A stretch of DNA of 64,000 nt from Gammaproteobacteria bacterium (GTDB taxonomy: Bacteria; Pseudomonadota; Gammaproteobacteria; Thiohalobacterales; Thiohalobacteraceae), in NCBI GenBank assembly GCA_018819175.1, contig JAHJQQ010000012.1:1-64000 (forward strand), in the 5' to 3' direction. This document shows, piece by piece, positions 1 to 9,545 of the stretch (the stretch's first letter is position 1; every line of letters starts with the position of its first letter). The notes under the pieces were generated by a model. The model was not told where the DNA came from, made no database searches, and saw only the letters and a program-made list of their open reading frames with translations. Both the position numbers and the translations under genes were made by a program.

Positions 1-175
1 CGTGACGGGTGCGTGCGATCTGCCGGAAGGTATCGAGATGGTGATGCCGGGTGACAACGTGAAGATGGTTGTGAGCCTGATCAACCCGATCGCGATGGAA
101 GAAGGTCTGCGTTTCGCGATTCGCGAAGGTGGCCGTACCGTCGGCGCCGGCGTCGTCGCGAAGATTATCGAGTAA
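1..175 (+). CDS. tuf: Elongation factor Tu, C-terminal end (partial)
   Basis: The window opens inside this gene and shows only its last 57 codons. The visible residues ([10 protein letters not shown], then [18 protein letters not shown] and [10 protein letters not shown]) match domain 3 of EF-Tu, the GTPase that delivers aminoacyl-tRNA to the ribosome. It ends at the TAA at 173-175. Its position directly before rpsJ is the usual str-to-S10 junction. The G domain is outside the window. Confidence 0.97.
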   Translation, partial: VTGACDLPEGIEMVMPGDNVKMVVSLINPIAMEEGLRFAIREGGRTVGAGVVAKIIE

Positions 176-183
176 TTATTATT

Positions 184-225
184 GCGAGTATAAGCGCGGA
201 ACGTCGTTTCGTGCTGTATACTCGC
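184..225 (+). promoter_or_regulatory. Long stem-loop between tuf and rpsJ
   Basis: The arms GCGAGTATA (184-192) and TATACTCGC (217-225) are perfect inverted repeats. The pairing continues inward through AGCGCGGAAC against GTTTCGTGCT with G-U pairs and one bulge, leaving a three-base loop. No T-tract follows, so it is not a standard terminator. It ends 25 bases before the rpsJ start. It could be an RNA processing site, an attenuator or the L4-type control point of the S10 operon; that role is inferred. A TATACT sequence at 217-222 could also act as a -10 box, but no good -35 was found. Confidence 0.6.
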
Positions 226-250
226 CGGCCTTATCTGAACTGGATTAGAC

Positions 251-562
251 ATGACCAATCAGAGAATTCGTATCCGCCTGAAGGCTTTCGATCATCGCTT
301 GATCGATCAGTCGGCGCGTGAAATCGTTGAGACGGCCAAACGAACCGGCGCGCAAGTGCGTGGCCCGATTCCGTTGCCGACCAAGAAAGAGCGTTTCACT
401 ATTTTGATCTCTCCGCACGTGAACAAAGACGCGCGCGATCAATATGAAATCCGCACTCATAAGCGCCTGATGGATATCGTCGATCCGACGGATAAAACCG
501 TTGATGCGCTGATGAAGTTGGATCTCGCCGCAGGCGTTGATGTACAGATTAAATTGAACTGA
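251..562 (+). CDS. rpsJ: 30S ribosomal protein S10
   Basis: First gene of the S10 operon; 103 residues, the normal length. It opens with [19 protein letters not shown] and contains [15 protein letters not shown], both hallmarks of S10. S10 sits in the 30S head and is also NusE, the partner of NusB in antitermination. Unusually, a REP-like repeat separates it from rplC by 72 bases, where related operons have only a short gap. Confidence 0.98.
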   Translation: MTNQRIRIRLKAFDHRLIDQSAREIVETAKRTGAQVRGPIPLPTKKERFTILISPHVNKDARDQYEIRTHKRLMDIVDPTDKTVDALMKLDLAAGVDVQIKLN

Positions 563-570
563 TAAAGGCC

Positions 571-621
571 GTAGGAGCGGCTTTGGCCGCGGACATATCG
601 CGAGCGAACTATCGCTCCTAC
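571..621. repeat. REP-like palindrome (GTAGGAGCG family) in the S10 operon
   Basis: GTAGGAGCG at 571-579 is repeated inverted as CGCTCCTAC at 613-621. A second copy of the family, with the same GTAGGAGCGGC start and CTAC end, lies at 56333-56399. The GTAG edge resembles REP elements mobilised by REP-associated tyrosine transposases; that link is inferred, and no such transposase is in the window. Confidence 0.75.
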
Positions 622-634
622 AGGGGTAACGGAA

Positions 635-1291
635 ATGACAATCGGTGTCGTAGGACGTAAAGCAGGCATGACGCGGGTCTTCACAGAAGACGGCGCATCG
701 GTTCCTGTCACGGTGATCGAAGTTGAGCCGAATCGCGTTGCTCAGCTGAAGACTGTTGAGATTGACGGCTATCGTGCAGTACAGGTGACTGTGGGTACTC
801 GCCGTGCAACACGTGTGACCAAGCAACTGGCGGGTCACTACGCCAAGGCGAATGTTGCGCCGGGTCGCGGTCTATGGGAATTCCGCCTCGCTGATGGTGA
901 GGGTGACGATCTGGCCGTGGGCGGTGAGATCAAGGCCGATATGTTCGAGGCTGGTCAGAAGGTGGATGTCACCGGTACCACTATCGGTAAAGGCTTTGCT
1001 GGCGCCATCAAGCGTCATCACTTCAGCATGGGTGATGCCACGCACGGTAACTCGCTGTCGCATCGTTCCGCGGGCTCGATTGGTCAGAACCAGTCGCCAG
1101 GTCGCGTGTTTAAAGGCAAGAAGATGGCCGGCCATCTGGGTAACGCGCAACGTGCAGCGCAGAATCTGGAAGTGGTGCGTGTTGACGCCGAGCGCAACCT
1201 GCTGCTGGTCAAGGGTGCGGTTCCTGGCTCCAAGGGTGGCGATCTGATCGTGCGTCCCGCGGTCAAAGCAAAGACCAAGGCCAAGGCGTAA
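635..1291 (+). CDS. rplC: 50S ribosomal protein L3
   Basis: 218 residues starting [20 protein letters not shown], the standard L3 opening. The central stretch [20 protein letters not shown] contains the glutamine methylated by PrmB in enteric L3. L3 reaches toward the peptidyl-transferase centre and is an early assembly protein. The chosen ATG follows GGGGTAACGGAA, and rplD begins 12 bases after its stop. Confidence 0.98.
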   Translation: MTIGVVGRKAGMTRVFTEDGASVPVTVIEVEPNRVAQLKTVEIDGYRAVQVTVGTRRATRVTKQLAGHYAKANVAPGRGLWEFRLADGEGDDLAVGGEIKADMFEAGQKVDVTGTTIGKGFAGAIKRHHFSMGDATHGNSLSHRSAGSIGQNQSPGRVFKGKKMAGHLGNAQRAAQNLEVVRVDAERNLLLVKGAVPGSKGGDLIVRPAVKAKTKAKA

Positions 1292-1303
1292 GGGGAAGCA
1301 GAG

Positions 1304-1906
1304 ATGGAATTGCAGGTTAAAGGTGGTAAGTCCGTCAGCGTCTCCGACAAGACCTTCGGACGTGACTTCAACGAAGCGCTGATTCACCAGGTCGTGACCG
1401 CTGTTTTGGCGGGTGCGCGCCAGGGTACTAAAGGTCAGAAGACCCGTGCTGAAGTTCGCGGTGGTGGTATCAAACCGTGGAAACAGAAGGGGACAGGCCG
1501 CGCGCGAGCTGGTACAATCCGCAGCCCGCTATGGCGGGGTGGTGGTAAGTCCTTCGCTGCGAAGAACCGTGATTTCTCGCAGAAGGTCAACAAGAAGATG
1601 TATCGCGGCGCAATGGCTTCGATTTTATCCGAATTGCTGCGTCAGGATCGTCTCATCGTGGTTGATTCATTCAGCCTGTCCGCGCCGAAAACCAAAGAGC
1701 TGGTGGCCAAGCTCGAGGATATGGCGCTGGATGATGTGCTGATTGTGCATGACGATGCGGACGAAAATCTGTATCTCGCGGCACGGAATCTTTACCACGT
1801 TGGTGTCTGTGATTCCGTGAGTGTTGATCCGGTGAGCCTGGTCGGTTTCGGCCAGGTGTTGATGACCGTCGACACGCTGAAGAAGTTTGAGGAGAAGCTG
1901 GCATGA
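1304..1906 (+). CDS. rplD: 50S ribosomal protein L4
   Basis: 200 residues. The exit-tunnel loop is recognisable in [20 protein letters not shown] and [10 protein letters not shown]4 binds 23S rRNA domain I. In enterics it also represses its own operon through the S10 leader, but no such leader was recognised here beyond the stem-loop before rpsJ. Its stop overlaps the rplW start as ATGA. Confidence 0.98.
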   Translation: MELQVKGGKSVSVSDKTFGRDFNEALIHQVVTAVLAGARQGTKGQKTRAEVRGGGIKPWKQKGTGRARAGTIRSPLWRGGGKSFAAKNRDFSQKVNKKMYRGAMASILSELLRQDRLIVVDSFSLSAPKTKELVAKLEDMALDDVLIVHDDADENLYLAARNLYHVGVCDSVSVDPVSLVGFGQVLMTVDTLKKFEEKLA

Positions 1907-2187
1907 GTGAGCAGCGTTTGATGAAGGTGCTGCTGGCGCCGCTGATGTCTGAAAAGACCGCGCGCCTGGCTGACCGTAATCGCCAGTTTGCCTTCAAGGT
2001 CGTCACCAATGCGACCAAGCCTGAGGTTCGTCAGGCTGTTGAAATGCTGTTCTCCGTCAAGGTTACTGGCGTGCAGATGGCAAACGTGCGTGGCAAGACC
2101 AAGCGTCTTGGCAGTCGTTCGAACTGGAAGAAGGCGTTCGTAACGCTGGCTGAAGGCAACGACATCAATTTCATGGGAGCTGAGTGA
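1903..2187 (+). CDS. rplW: 50S ribosomal protein L23
   Basis: 94 residues. It contains [15 protein letters not shown] near the N-terminus and [20 protein letters not shown] toward the end, typical of L23. This protein lies at the tunnel exit and docks trigger factor, SRP and SecYEG. The ATG overlaps the rplD stop by four bases, suggesting translational coupling. Confidence 0.98.
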   Translation: MSEQRLMKVLLAPLMSEKTARLADRNRQFAFKVVTNATKPEVRQAVEMLFSVKVTGVQMANVRGKTKRLGSRSNWKKAFVTLAEGNDINFMGAE

Positions 2188-2237
2188 TCGCCATTGTTAA
2201 TGGTGTGTGACTCGCAATTGAGCAAGGTTTTTGTGTA

Positions 2238-3065
2238 ATGGCAATCGTTAAAGCAAAACCGACATCCGCTGGACGCCGCTTTGTGGTCAGTACGGTGACC
2301 GAAGGCCTGCATAAGGGGGAGCCTTATGCCCCGCTGGTGGAAACGAAGAAAAGAACGGGTGGGCGTAACAACGTCGGCCGTATCACCACGCGCCATATCG
2401 GCGGTGGTCATAAGCAGAAATATCGCGTTATCGATTTCAAGCGCGACAAGGACGGCATCGCCGGTCAGGTCGAGCGTATAGAATATGATCCGAACCGCAG
2501 CGCACATATCGCGCTGGTGCTGTTCGCTGATGGTGAGCGCCGCTACATCCTGGCTGCCAAGGGTCTGGAAGCGGGTTCTGCTGTGCTGTCCGGCGTCGAT
2601 GCGCCGATCAAGCCGGGCAGTGCCATGCCATTGCGTAATATTCCGGTGGGTACCCAGGTTCATGCGATTGAGCTGAAGCCGGGCAAGGGCGCGCAAATGG
2701 CGCGTAGCGCGGGCACCTCGGCGCAGCTGATCGCTCGCGAAGGCGATTACGCCACGCTGCGACTGCGTTCAGGTGAAATGCGCAAAGTGCATTCGGAATG
2801 CCGTGCCACCATCGGTGAAGTGGGTAATTCAGAGCACAACCTGCGTTCCCTGGGTAAGGCCGGCGCGAGTCGCTGGCGCGGTGTTCGTCCGACCGTTCGT
2901 GGTGTTGTCATGAACCCGGTTGATCATCCGCACGGTGGTGGTGAAGGCCGTACCTCGGGTGGTCGTCATCCTGTATCGCCTTGGGGTATGCCGACCAAGG
3001 GTTACAAGACGCGCAGTAACAAACGTACGGACGGCATGATCGTTCGCCGGCGTAACAAGAAATAA
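2238..3065 (+). CDS. rplB: 50S ribosomal protein L2
   Basis: 275 residues. Signatures include [20 protein letters not shown] and, near the C-terminus, [17 protein letters not shown] with the conserved histidine needed for peptidyl-transferase activity. L2 joins the two subunits and contacts 23S rRNA. The start ATG lies 50 bases after rplW; the gap holds no recognisable element. Confidence 0.98.
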   Translation: MAIVKAKPTSAGRRFVVSTVTEGLHKGEPYAPLVETKKRTGGRNNVGRITTRHIGGGHKQKYRVIDFKRDKDGIAGQVERIEYDPNRSAHIALVLFADGERRYILAAKGLEAGSAVLSGVDAPIKPGSAMPLRNIPVGTQVHAIELKPGKGAQMARSAGTSAQLIAREGDYATLRLRSGEMRKVHSECRATIGEVGNSEHNLRSLGKAGASRWRGVRPTVRGVVMNPVDHPHGGGEGRTSGGRHPVSPWGMPTKGYKTRSNKRTDGMIVRRRNKK

Positions 3066-3084
3066 GTATTGAGAGGTCGTAATC

Positions 3085-3357
3085 GTGCCACGTTCAGTGA
3101 AGAAAGGGCCTTTCGTTGATCTCCACCTGATTAAGAAGGTGGATGAGGCCATTGCCAGCAACAGCAAAAAGCCGATCAAGACCTGGTCGCGCCGTTCAAT
3201 GATTATGCCCGATATGATCGGCCTGACCATCGCGGTGCACAACGGTCGCCTGCATGTACCGGTGCTGGTGAACGAGAACATGATCGGACATAAGCTTGGC
3301 GAGTTTGCCGCGACACGTACCTTCAAGGGTCACGTGGCAGACAAGAAGTCGAAGTAG
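3085..3357 (+). CDS. rpsS: 30S ribosomal protein S19
   Basis: 90 residues with a GTG start (3085) preceded by GAGAGG. The opening [19 protein letters not shown] and the block [20 protein letters not shown] are diagnostic. S19 sits in the 30S head beside S13 and contacts the A-site finger. It is 10 bases upstream of the rplV start. Confidence 0.98.
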   Translation: MPRSVKKGPFVDLHLIKKVDEAIASNSKKPIKTWSRRSMIMPDMIGLTIAVHNGRLHVPVLVNENMIGHKLGEFAATRTFKGHVADKKSK

Positions 3358-3367
3358 GAGAGATCCA

Positions 3368-3703
3368 ATGCAAGTCAGTGCCAAATTAGTTCATGCGCGG
3401 ATCTCGCCACAGAAGTGCCGCTTGGTTGCTGATCAGGTGCGCGGGCTGCCGGTTGAGCGCGCCCTGCAGACGCTGATGTTCAGCAACAAAAAGGCTGCCA
3501 GCATGGTCCGCAAGGTCCTGGAATCCGCCATCGCGAACGCCGAGCACAACGAAGGTGCCGACATTGACGAATTGAAAGTGGCGGCAATCATGGTCGACGA
3601 AGGTCCGGTCATGAAGCGCATGCATGCGCGCGCCAAGGGCCGTGGTAACCGTATTGTGAAACGCACCAGTCACATCACTGTGACGGTGGGTGACAAGAAG
3701 TAA
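3368..3703 (+). CDS. rplV: 50S ribosomal protein L22
   Basis: 111 residues from the ATG at 3368, preceded by GGAGAGATCC. A longer open frame begins at 3296 inside rpsS but is not used. It begins [20 protein letters not shown] and ends with the tunnel-loop region [20 protein letters not shown]. The hairpin loop of L22 lines the exit tunnel, where macrolide-resistance changes occur in other species. Confidence 0.97.
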   Translation: MQVSAKLVHARISPQKCRLVADQVRGLPVERALQTLMFSNKKAASMVRKVLESAIANAEHNEGADIDELKVAAIMVDEGPVMKRMHARAKGRGNRIVKRTSHITVTVGDKK

Positions 3704-3768
3704 ACGATTCATCTTGAGGTTCACCGGTTGGTGGATCTCCTGTAACTGGACACGAGAGAGAACTCGGA

Positions 3769-4452
3769 ATGGGTCAGAAAGTACATCCAACAGGCATCCG
3801 CCTGGGTATCGTGAAGGACTGGACGTCCAAGTGGTATGCGGACTCCCGTAACTTCGCAGACTATCTGAATCAGGATCTGGACGTCCGCGGCTTCCTGAAG
3901 AAGAAGCTTGCGCATGCATCGGTAAGCCGGATTCAGATCGACCGCCCTGCGCGTAATGCCATGATCACCGTGCATACGGCTCGTCCGGGTATCGTGATCG
4001 GCAAGAAAGGCGAAGATATTGAGGCGCTGCGCAAGGAAGTGTCCAAGAAGATGGGCGTGCCTGTGCACATCAATATCGAAGAGATCCGTAAACCGGAGTT
4101 GGATGCTCAGCTGGTAGCGGAAAGTGTTGCTCAACAGCTGGAGCGTCGCATCATGTTCCGTCGTGCCATGAAGCGCGCGGTGACAAATTCGATGCGCCTG
4201 GGTGCCCAGGGTATTCGAATCAACGTCGGTGGCCGCTTGAACGGTGCGGAAATCGCCCGTAGCGAATGGTACCGCGAAGGCCGCGTCCCGCTGCATACCC
4301 TGCGCGCGGATATTGATTATGGTTTCGCTGAAGCGCATACCACCTACGGTGTAATCGGTGTGAAAGTCTGGATCTTCAAAGGTGAAGTGTTCGGTATGGC
4401 GGATCAGGCCGCTGCCGATGCGGACGCCGCGAAGAAAACGGCGAGCAATTAA
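3769..4452 (+). CDS. rpsC: 30S ribosomal protein S3
   Basis: 227 residues. It starts [18 protein letters not shown] and contains the KH-domain GxxG motif as [14 protein letters not shown]3 forms part of the mRNA entry channel and its helicase ring. The C-terminal tail ([15 protein letters not shown]) is a short alanine-rich extension. The gap of 65 bases after rplV shows no repeat. Confidence 0.98.
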   Translation: MGQKVHPTGIRLGIVKDWTSKWYADSRNFADYLNQDLDVRGFLKKKLAHASVSRIQIDRPARNAMITVHTARPGIVIGKKGEDIEALRKEVSKKMGVPVHINIEEIRKPELDAQLVAESVAQQLERRIMFRRAMKRAVTNSMRLGAQGIRINVGGRLNGAEIARSEWYREGRVPLHTLRADIDYGFAEAHTTYGVIGVKVWIFKGEVFGMADQAAADADAAKKTASN

Positions 4453-4466
4453 GGAGCATTTAAGCC

Positions 4467-4880
4467 ATGTTGCAGCCCAAAAGAACTAAGTTTCGCAAAA
4501 TGCATAAAGGCCGTAATACCGGTCTGGCACAGTCAGGCGCGCGCGTCAGTTTTGGCGAGTATGCGCTCAAGGCGACCACGCGTGGTCGATTGACCGCTCG
4601 TCAGATTGAATCGGCTCGTCGTGCCATTACCCGTTTCGTTAAGCGCGGCGGCAAGATCTGGATCCGTATCTTCCCGGACGTGCCGATTACCAAGAAGCCT
4701 TTGGAAGTGCGTATGGGTAGCGGTAAAGGTAATGTCGAATACTGGGTGGCGAAGATCCAGCCCGGTCGCGTGTTGTATGAAATTGAAGGTGTGACTGAAG
4801 AAATCGCGCGCGAGGCTTTCAAGCTTGCCGCTGCGAAATTGCCGGTCCAGACCACCTTCGTGACCCGGACGGTGATGTGA
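4467..4880 (+). CDS. rplP: 50S ribosomal protein L16
   Basis: 137 residues starting [19 protein letters not shown]. The arginine hydroxylated by YcfD in enterics falls in the conserved block [18 protein letters not shown] and [14 protein letters not shown]16 helps position A-site tRNA. Its TGA (4878-4880) overlaps the rpmC ATG. Confidence 0.98.
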   Translation: MLQPKRTKFRKMHKGRNTGLAQSGARVSFGEYALKATTRGRLTARQIESARRAITRFVKRGGKIWIRIFPDVPITKKPLEVRMGSGKGNVEYWVAKIQPGRVLYEIEGVTEEIAREAFKLAAAKLPVQTTFVTRTVM

Positions 4881-5083
4881 TGAATGCGACTGATATGCGT
4901 GGTAAATCACCTGTTGAGCTGCGTCAGGAACTGACCAGTCTGCTCCGCGAAGCGTTCAATTTGCGCATGCAGAAAGTGACTGGACAGCTGGCCCGCCCGC
5001 ACCAGTTCAAGCGCATCCGCAGGGACATCGCCCGTATCAAAACGGTGCTAACTGAGCAGGCTAAGGCAGGTAACGCAGCATGA
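4880..5083 (+). CDS. rpmC: 50S ribosomal protein L29
   Basis: 67 residues from the ATG at 4880, which overlaps the rplP stop by one base. A GTG three bases upstream is an alternative. The sequence [18 protein letters not shown] followed by [17 protein letters not shown] is typical L29, a small helical hairpin at the tunnel exit next to L23. It overlaps rpsQ by ATGA. Confidence 0.96.
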   Translation: MNATDMRGKSPVELRQELTSLLREAFNLRMQKVTGQLARPHQFKRIRRDIARIKTVLTEQAKAGNAA

Positions 5084-5340
5084 GCGCGAGTGAACATATT
5101 GCACATACGCTTACCGGTCGTGTGGTGAGCAACAAGATGGACAAGTCCGTCACGGTGAAGATCGAGCGACTGGTCAAGCACGAGGTGTATGGTAAATACA
5201 TTCGTCGGTCCACGAAATTGCATGTGCACGATGAAGCCAACCAGTGTCAGGAAGGCGATCTGGTGACGATTCGTCAGTGCCGGCCAATCTCCAAGACCAA
5301 GTCTTGGACGCTGGTCGAAGTTGTAGAAAAGGCAAGCTGA
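5080..5340 (+). CDS. rpsQ: 30S ribosomal protein S17
   Basis: 86 residues. [19 protein letters not shown] and [19 protein letters not shown] are characteristic of S17, an OB-fold primary binder of 16S rRNA. It is the last gene of the S10-type block; 72 bases separate it from rplN, the first gene of the spc block. Confidence 0.98.
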   Translation: MSASEHIAHTLTGRVVSNKMDKSVTVKIERLVKHEVYGKYIRRSTKLHVHDEANQCQEGDLVTIRQCRPISKTKSWTLVEVVEKAS

Positions 5341-5412
5341 AGAGTTCGGCACTGGGTTTTAACCCGGAGTCGAGTGAACGGTTTTATAGAAACTGCTGGT
5401 CAGGATTAACCC

Positions 5413-5781
5413 ATGATTCAGATGCAGACCATGTTGTTCGCTGCGGATAACAGCGGAGCCCGCCAGGTGCAGTGCATCAAGGTGCTGGGCGGCTCGCACC
5501 GCCGTTATGCCGGTATTGGCGACGTGATCAAGGTCAGCGTTAAGGAAGCAATTCCGCGCGGCAAGGTCAAGAAAGGTGAAGTGTACAATGCAGTGGTAGT
5601 GCGTACCCGCAAGGGTGTGCGTCGTCCGGACGGCTCGCTCGTGCGTTTCGACACCAATGCGGCGGTGCTTCTGAACAATAAGTTGGAGCCCATCGGCACC
5701 CGTATTTTTGGACCGGTGACCCGTGAATTGCGCAGCGAACGTTTCATGAAGATCGTTTCGCTGGCCCCGGAAGTGCTTTAA
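5413..5781 (+). CDS. rplN: 50S ribosomal protein L14
   Basis: 122 residues starting [20 protein letters not shown], with the conserved [17 protein letters not shown] and ending [20 protein letters not shown]14 lies at the subunit interface and binds the silencing factor RsfS. It begins the spc operon block. Confidence 0.98.
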   Translation: MIQMQTMLFAADNSGARQVQCIKVLGGSHRRYAGIGDVIKVSVKEAIPRGKVKKGEVYNAVVVRTRKGVRRPDGSLVRFDTNAAVLLNNKLEPIGTRIFGPVTRELRSERFMKIVSLAPEVL

Positions 5782-5796
5782 GAGGCGGATCGCGTC

Positions 5797-6114
5797 ATGC
5801 GCAGGATTAAGAAAGGTGACGAAGTAATCGTCATTGCCGGTAAAGACAAAGGCAAGCGCGGTTCCGTGCTGCGTGTTTTGGGCGATGATAAATTCATCGT
5901 TGAAAACGTCAACATCGTAAAGCGGCATACAAAACCGAACCCGCAGGCCGGTGTATCGGGTGGCATCATTGAAAGAGAAGCAGCTATTCAGGCTTCTAAT
6001 GTGATGCTGTTCAATGCTCAGACCAAGAAAGGCGATCGGGTTGGTATTCGGACGCTGGAAGATGGTCGCAGGGTGCGATATTTCAAGTCTACGAATGAAG
6101 TCGTAGACATCTGA
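5797..6114 (+). CDS. rplX: 50S ribosomal protein L24
   Basis: 105 residues. The KOW motif is visible as [19 protein letters not shown] near the N-terminus. L24 is an assembly initiator on 23S rRNA at the tunnel exit. It sits 15 bases after rplN and 17 before rplE. Confidence 0.97.
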   Translation: MRRIKKGDEVIVIAGKDKGKRGSVLRVLGDDKFIVENVNIVKRHTKPNPQAGVSGGIIEREAAIQASNVMLFNAQTKKGDRVGIRTLEDGRRVRYFKSTNEVVDI

Positions 6115-6131
6115 TCGAGCAGGTTGAAGCC

Positions 6132-6671
6132 ATGGCAAGATTGCAGAAACACTACAATGACGTTGTGATCAAACAGCTTACTGAGCAGTTCGATTACAAG
6201 AACGTCATGGAAGTGCCAAAAATTATCAAGATCACCCTGAACATGGGTGTTGGTGAAGCGGCCGCTGATAAAAAGATCATCGAGAACGCTGTCTCCGATA
6301 TGGAAAAGATTGCCGGACAGAAAGCCGTGGTTACGCTGACTCGTAAAGCGAACGCTGGTTTCAAGATCCGTGAAGGCTGGCCTATCGGTTGCAAGGTGAC
6401 CTTGCGTCGCGAGCGTATGTTTGAATTTTTGGATCGCTTGATCACCATCGCAATTCCGCGTATTCGCGACTTCCGTGGCCTTAATGGCAAGTCGTTTGAC
6501 GGTCGCGGCAATTACAGCATGGGCGTGCGGGAGCAGATCATTTTTCCCGAAATCGACTATGACAAGATTGATGCTGTACGTGGCATGGATATCACTGTTA
6601 CCACGACAGCCAAGTCGGATGCGGAAGCCAAGGCGCTACTTGCAGCGTTCAACTTCCCCTTCCGTAACTGA
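6132..6671 (+). CDS. rplE: 50S ribosomal protein L5
   Basis: 179 residues. [38 protein letters not shown] and [20 protein letters not shown] are L5 blocks. L5 binds 5S rRNA with L18 and L25 and contacts S13 across the interface. Confidence 0.98.
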   Translation: MARLQKHYNDVVIKQLTEQFDYKNVMEVPKIIKITLNMGVGEAAADKKIIENAVSDMEKIAGQKAVVTLTRKANAGFKIREGWPIGCKVTLRRERMFEFLDRLITIAIPRIRDFRGLNGKSFDGRGNYSMGVREQIIFPEIDYDKIDAVRGMDITVTTTAKSDAEAKALLAAFNFPFRN

Positions 6672-6683
6672 GGACAGAGACAG

Positions 6684-6989
6684 ATGGCGAAGAAGTCGAT
6701 GAAGGCTCGTGAGCTCAAGCGCATCAAGATGGTGGCAAAATTCGCCGCCAAACGCGCCGAGCTGAAAGAGAGCATCCGTAACCCGAAGGCGTCTTTGGAA
6801 GAGCGTGCCATAGCCGTTGCAAAACTGCAGAGCCTGCCGCGTGACTCCAGTCAATCACGGGTGCAGCGCCGCTGCCGGATAACCGGGCGCCCGCGTGCTG
6901 TTTATCGCAAGTTCGGTCTGTGTCGTAACAAAATCCGTGAAGCGGCTATGCGCGGTGATATTCCAGGCCTGGTCAAGGCCAGCTGGTAA
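6684..6989 (+). CDS. rpsN: 30S ribosomal protein S14 (long, zinc-free form)
   Basis: 101 residues, the long form. It contains [18 protein letters not shown] and ends [20 protein letters not shown] and the usual KASW tail. The paired CxxC zinc ribbon of the short S14 form is absent, so this is the C-minus type. That contrasts with the zinc-type S4 and L36 encoded downstream. Confidence 0.97.
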   Translation: MAKKSMKARELKRIKMVAKFAAKRAELKESIRNPKASLEERAIAVAKLQSLPRDSSQSRVQRRCRITGRPRAVYRKFGLCRNKIREAAMRGDIPGLVKASW

Positions 6990-7022
6990 GCGCGGCTAGA
7001 CTAAGAGATTGAGGATTAGTAG

Positions 7023-7418
7023 ATGAGTATGACGGACCCCATCGCGGACCTGTTGACCCGCATCCGCAACGGCCAGGCAGCCAGTAAGGCGCAGGTGAGT
7101 ATGCCGGCGTCGAAGGCGAAGAAGGCATTGGCGAACGTATTGAAGAGTGAAGGTTATGTCGGTGATGTTGTCGAGCAAGACGTCGATGGCAAACCGCAGC
7201 TGACCATTACCTTGAAATACCATGATGGCAAACCGGTGATCGACACGTTACAACGTGTGAGCCGCCCTGGATTGCGCATCTACAAAGCTAAAGATGAAAT
7301 ACCCAAAGTGTTGGGTGGATTGGGTGTCGCTATCGTATCCACCTCCAAGGGTGTGATGAGCGACCGTGAAGCACGCGCACTCGGTGAGGGTGGCGAGGTG
7401 CTGTGCACCGTTTGCTGA
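7023..7418 (+). CDS. rpsH: 30S ribosomal protein S8
   Basis: 131 residues starting [18 protein letters not shown] and ending with the conserved [20 protein letters not shown] and VLCTVC. S8 organises the central domain of 16S rRNA and is the translational repressor of the spc operon in enterics. A site for it near rplE was not identified. Confidence 0.98.
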   Translation: MSMTDPIADLLTRIRNGQAASKAQVSMPASKAKKALANVLKSEGYVGDVVEQDVDGKPQLTITLKYHDGKPVIDTLQRVSRPGLRIYKAKDEIPKVLGGLGVAIVSTSKGVMSDREARALGEGGEVLCTVC

Positions 7419-7430
7419 TAGGGCTGTGTA

Positions 7431-7964
7431 ATGTCAAGAATTGCCAAACAACCGATTGAAATACCCAACGGCGTTGAAGTCACACTCAGCGGCGATTTGG
7501 TGACCGTGAAGGGCGCTAAAGGCAGCCTGCAGCAGAATCTCCACCAGCATGTGGAAATGAAGCAGGAAGGCAAAACCTTAGTGTTCGCAGCGCGTAAAGA
7601 AGTGCCGGGCGCCTGGGCGCAGGCCGGTACCGCGCGTGCCGTGATCAGTAATCTGGTCAAGGGTGTCAGCAAGGGTTTTGAGCGTAAGCTGGACCTGGTC
7701 GGCGTTGGTTACCGCGCCCAGGCGCAGGGTAAAAACCTGAACCTGACCTTGGGCTTCTCGCATCCGGTCGTTTACTCGCTGCCCGACGGTGTTACCGTTG
7801 AGACGCCGAGTCAGACGGAGATCATTGTTCGTGGCGCGGATAAACAGAAGGTCGGTCAGGTCGCTGCTGATATTCGGTCCTACCGCCCACCTGAGCCCTA
7901 TAAGGGCAAGGGTGTGAAGTATTCCGATGAAGTGATTGCCCGTAAGGAAGCGAAGAAGAAGTAA
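7431..7964 (+). CDS. rplF: 50S ribosomal protein L6
   Basis: 177 residues starting [20 protein letters not shown]. The C-terminal repeat carries [19 protein letters not shown], and the end [17 protein letters not shown] is diagnostic. L6 sits near the sarcin-ricin loop and the factor-binding site. Confidence 0.98.
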   Translation: MSRIAKQPIEIPNGVEVTLSGDLVTVKGAKGSLQQNLHQHVEMKQEGKTLVFAARKEVPGAWAQAGTARAVISNLVKGVSKGFERKLDLVGVGYRAQAQGKNLNLTLGFSHPVVYSLPDGVTVETPSQTEIIVRGADKQKVGQVAADIRSYRPPEPYKGKGVKYSDEVIARKEAKKK

Positions 7965-8043
7965 TTCGCGCTGTTGAATTGAGTACCGGACCGGCGACAT
8001 GTGTCAGCCAGGCCGGAATGAGCCAGGCACTAAGGTGGCAGTA

Positions 8044-8397
8044 ATGGACAAGAAAGAAGAACGTTTACGTCGCGCTCGCAAAACCCGGGCACGGATTCGT
8101 CAGGTGGGCAGTTTCCGCCTGTGCGTTTACCGTACCCCGCGGCATATCTATGCCCAGGTGATTGCACCGAACGGCAGTGAAGTTGTTGCGGCGGCGTCTA
8201 CGGTTGACAAGCAATTGCGCACGGACCTGCCGTATACCGGCAATGCCTCAGCAGCTGTTGCGGTTGGCAAGATGATTGCGGAAAAGGCCAAGGCGGCCGG
8301 AGTCACCAAGGTGGCTTTCGATCGCTCCGGATTTAAGTATCACGGTCGGGTCAAGGCGCTGGCGGATGCCGCTCGCGAAGCCGGCCTCCAATTCTAA
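8044..8397 (+). CDS. rplR: 50S ribosomal protein L18
   Basis: 117 residues from the ATG at 8044 ([18 protein letters not shown]), exactly the enteric length. An upstream in-frame ATG at 7999 would add 15 unrelated residues and was rejected. [20 protein letters not shown] and [20 protein letters not shown] are L18 signatures. It binds 5S rRNA with L5. Confidence 0.97.
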   Translation: MDKKEERLRRARKTRARIRQVGSFRLCVYRTPRHIYAQVIAPNGSEVVAAASTVDKQLRTDLPYTGNASAAVAVGKMIAEKAKAAGVTKVAFDRSGFKYHGRVKALADAAREAGLQF

Positions 8398-8407
8398 GGG
8401 TTGAATC

Positions 8408-8917
8408 ATGTCGAGTGTTGACGCGCAAACGCAGAGTGGCGACGGCCTTCTCGAAAAACTGGTTTCAGTGAACCGCGTGGCCAAAGTGGTCAAGGGTGGT
8501 CGCCAGTTCGGTTTTGCAGCACTGACCGTGGTCGGTGATGGTCGTGGCCGAGTTGGCTTCGGAACGGGTAAGGCGCGCGAAGTGCCGGTCGCCATTCAGA
8601 AGGCCATGGATAGTGCCCGACGCAATATGCGTACGATCAGCCTGCGAGAAGGTACTTTACAGTACGCAGTGACCGGTAATCATGGTGCGGCCAAGGTGTA
8701 TATGCAGCCGGCATCTGAAGGTACCGGCATCATCGCCGGTGGCGCGATGCGCGCTGTATTTGAAGTGCTGGGTGTGAAAGACGTGCTGGCCAAGGTTATT
8801 GGCTCGCCGAATCCGATTAACGTCGTGCGTGCCACGGTAGCGGGTCTGGAGCAGATGCAGGCACCAGAGCAGATCGCTGCCAAGCGCGGCAAGTCTGTGA
8901 ACGAGATTCTGGGGTAA
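8408..8917 (+). CDS. rpsE: 30S ribosomal protein S5
   Basis: 169 residues with the double-stranded RNA-binding fold: [20 protein letters not shown], then [20 protein letters not shown], then [20 protein letters not shown]5 helps maintain decoding accuracy with S4. Confidence 0.98.
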   Translation: MSSVDAQTQSGDGLLEKLVSVNRVAKVVKGGRQFGFAALTVVGDGRGRVGFGTGKAREVPVAIQKAMDSARRNMRTISLREGTLQYAVTGNHGAAKVYMQPASEGTGIIAGGAMRAVFEVLGVKDVLAKVIGSPNPINVVRATVAGLEQMQAPEQIAAKRGKSVNEILG

Positions 8918-8920
8918 GTC

Positions 8921-9109
8921 ATGGCGGGTCAGAAAAAAATCAAAGTCACCTTGGTGCGGAGCACGGCAAAGCGTCTGCAATCGCACAAGGCCACGGTTAT
9001 CGGCCTGGGTCTGCGTCGTATGCACCACACGGTTGAAGTCATCGATACGCCTGAAGTGCGTGGGATGATCAACAAGATTTCATATATGTTGCAGGTTGAG
9101 GAAGCCTAA
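8921..9109 (+). CDS. rpmD: 50S ribosomal protein L30
   Basis: 62 residues. [20 protein letters not shown] and [20 protein letters not shown] match L30. It begins three bases after rpsE and is followed one base later by rplO. Confidence 0.97.
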   Translation: MAGQKKIKVTLVRSTAKRLQSHKATVIGLGLRRMHHTVEVIDTPEVRGMINKISYMLQVEEA

Positions 9110-9110
9110 C

Positions 9111-9545
9111 ATGCGCCTGAACACACTCAAGCCAGCGGCGGGTAGCAAACAGTCGCCGAAGCGCGTCGGTCGCGGTATCGGTTCCGGTCTGGGCAAGACC
9201 TGCGGTCTGGGTCATAAGGGTCAGACATCGCGTGCCGGCGGTTTCCACAAGGTCGGATTCGAAGGCGGCCAGATGCCTTTGCAGCGTCGCATGCCGAAGG
9301 TTGGCTTCAAGTCACGTATAGGTCGTACCCGTGCGGAAGTGCGCCTGAGCGAGATTGCCAAGCTGGATACCGACATTATCGACTTGTTGTCACTGAAGCT
9401 GGCGAACATCGTCAGTCAGGAAGCCGAGCAGGCCAAGGTGATCCTGTCAGGAACAATCTCCAAAGCAGTCACACTGAAAGGTGTGGGTGTGACCAAGGGT
9501 GCGCGCGCAGCGATCGAAGCCGCGGGCGGCAAGGTCGAAGAATAA
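9111..9545 (+). CDS. rplO: 50S ribosomal protein L15
   Basis: 144 residues from the ATG at 9111 ([20 protein letters not shown]); an in-frame ATG at 9096 inside rpmD was rejected. The glycine-rich [20 protein letters not shown] is the usual rRNA-binding extension. Its stop directly abuts the secY GTG. Confidence 0.97.
   Translation: MRLNTLKPAAGSKQSPKRVGRGIGSGLGKTCGLGHKGQTSRAGGFHKVGFEGGQMPLQRRMPKVGFKSRIGRTRAEVRLSEIAKLDTDIIDLLSLKLANIVSQEAEQAKVILSGTISKAVTLKGVGVTKGARAAIEAAGGKVEE

Noticed and set aside
184..225. Rho-independent terminator for tuf
   Set aside because: The stem is followed by CGGCCTTATC and not by a T-run.
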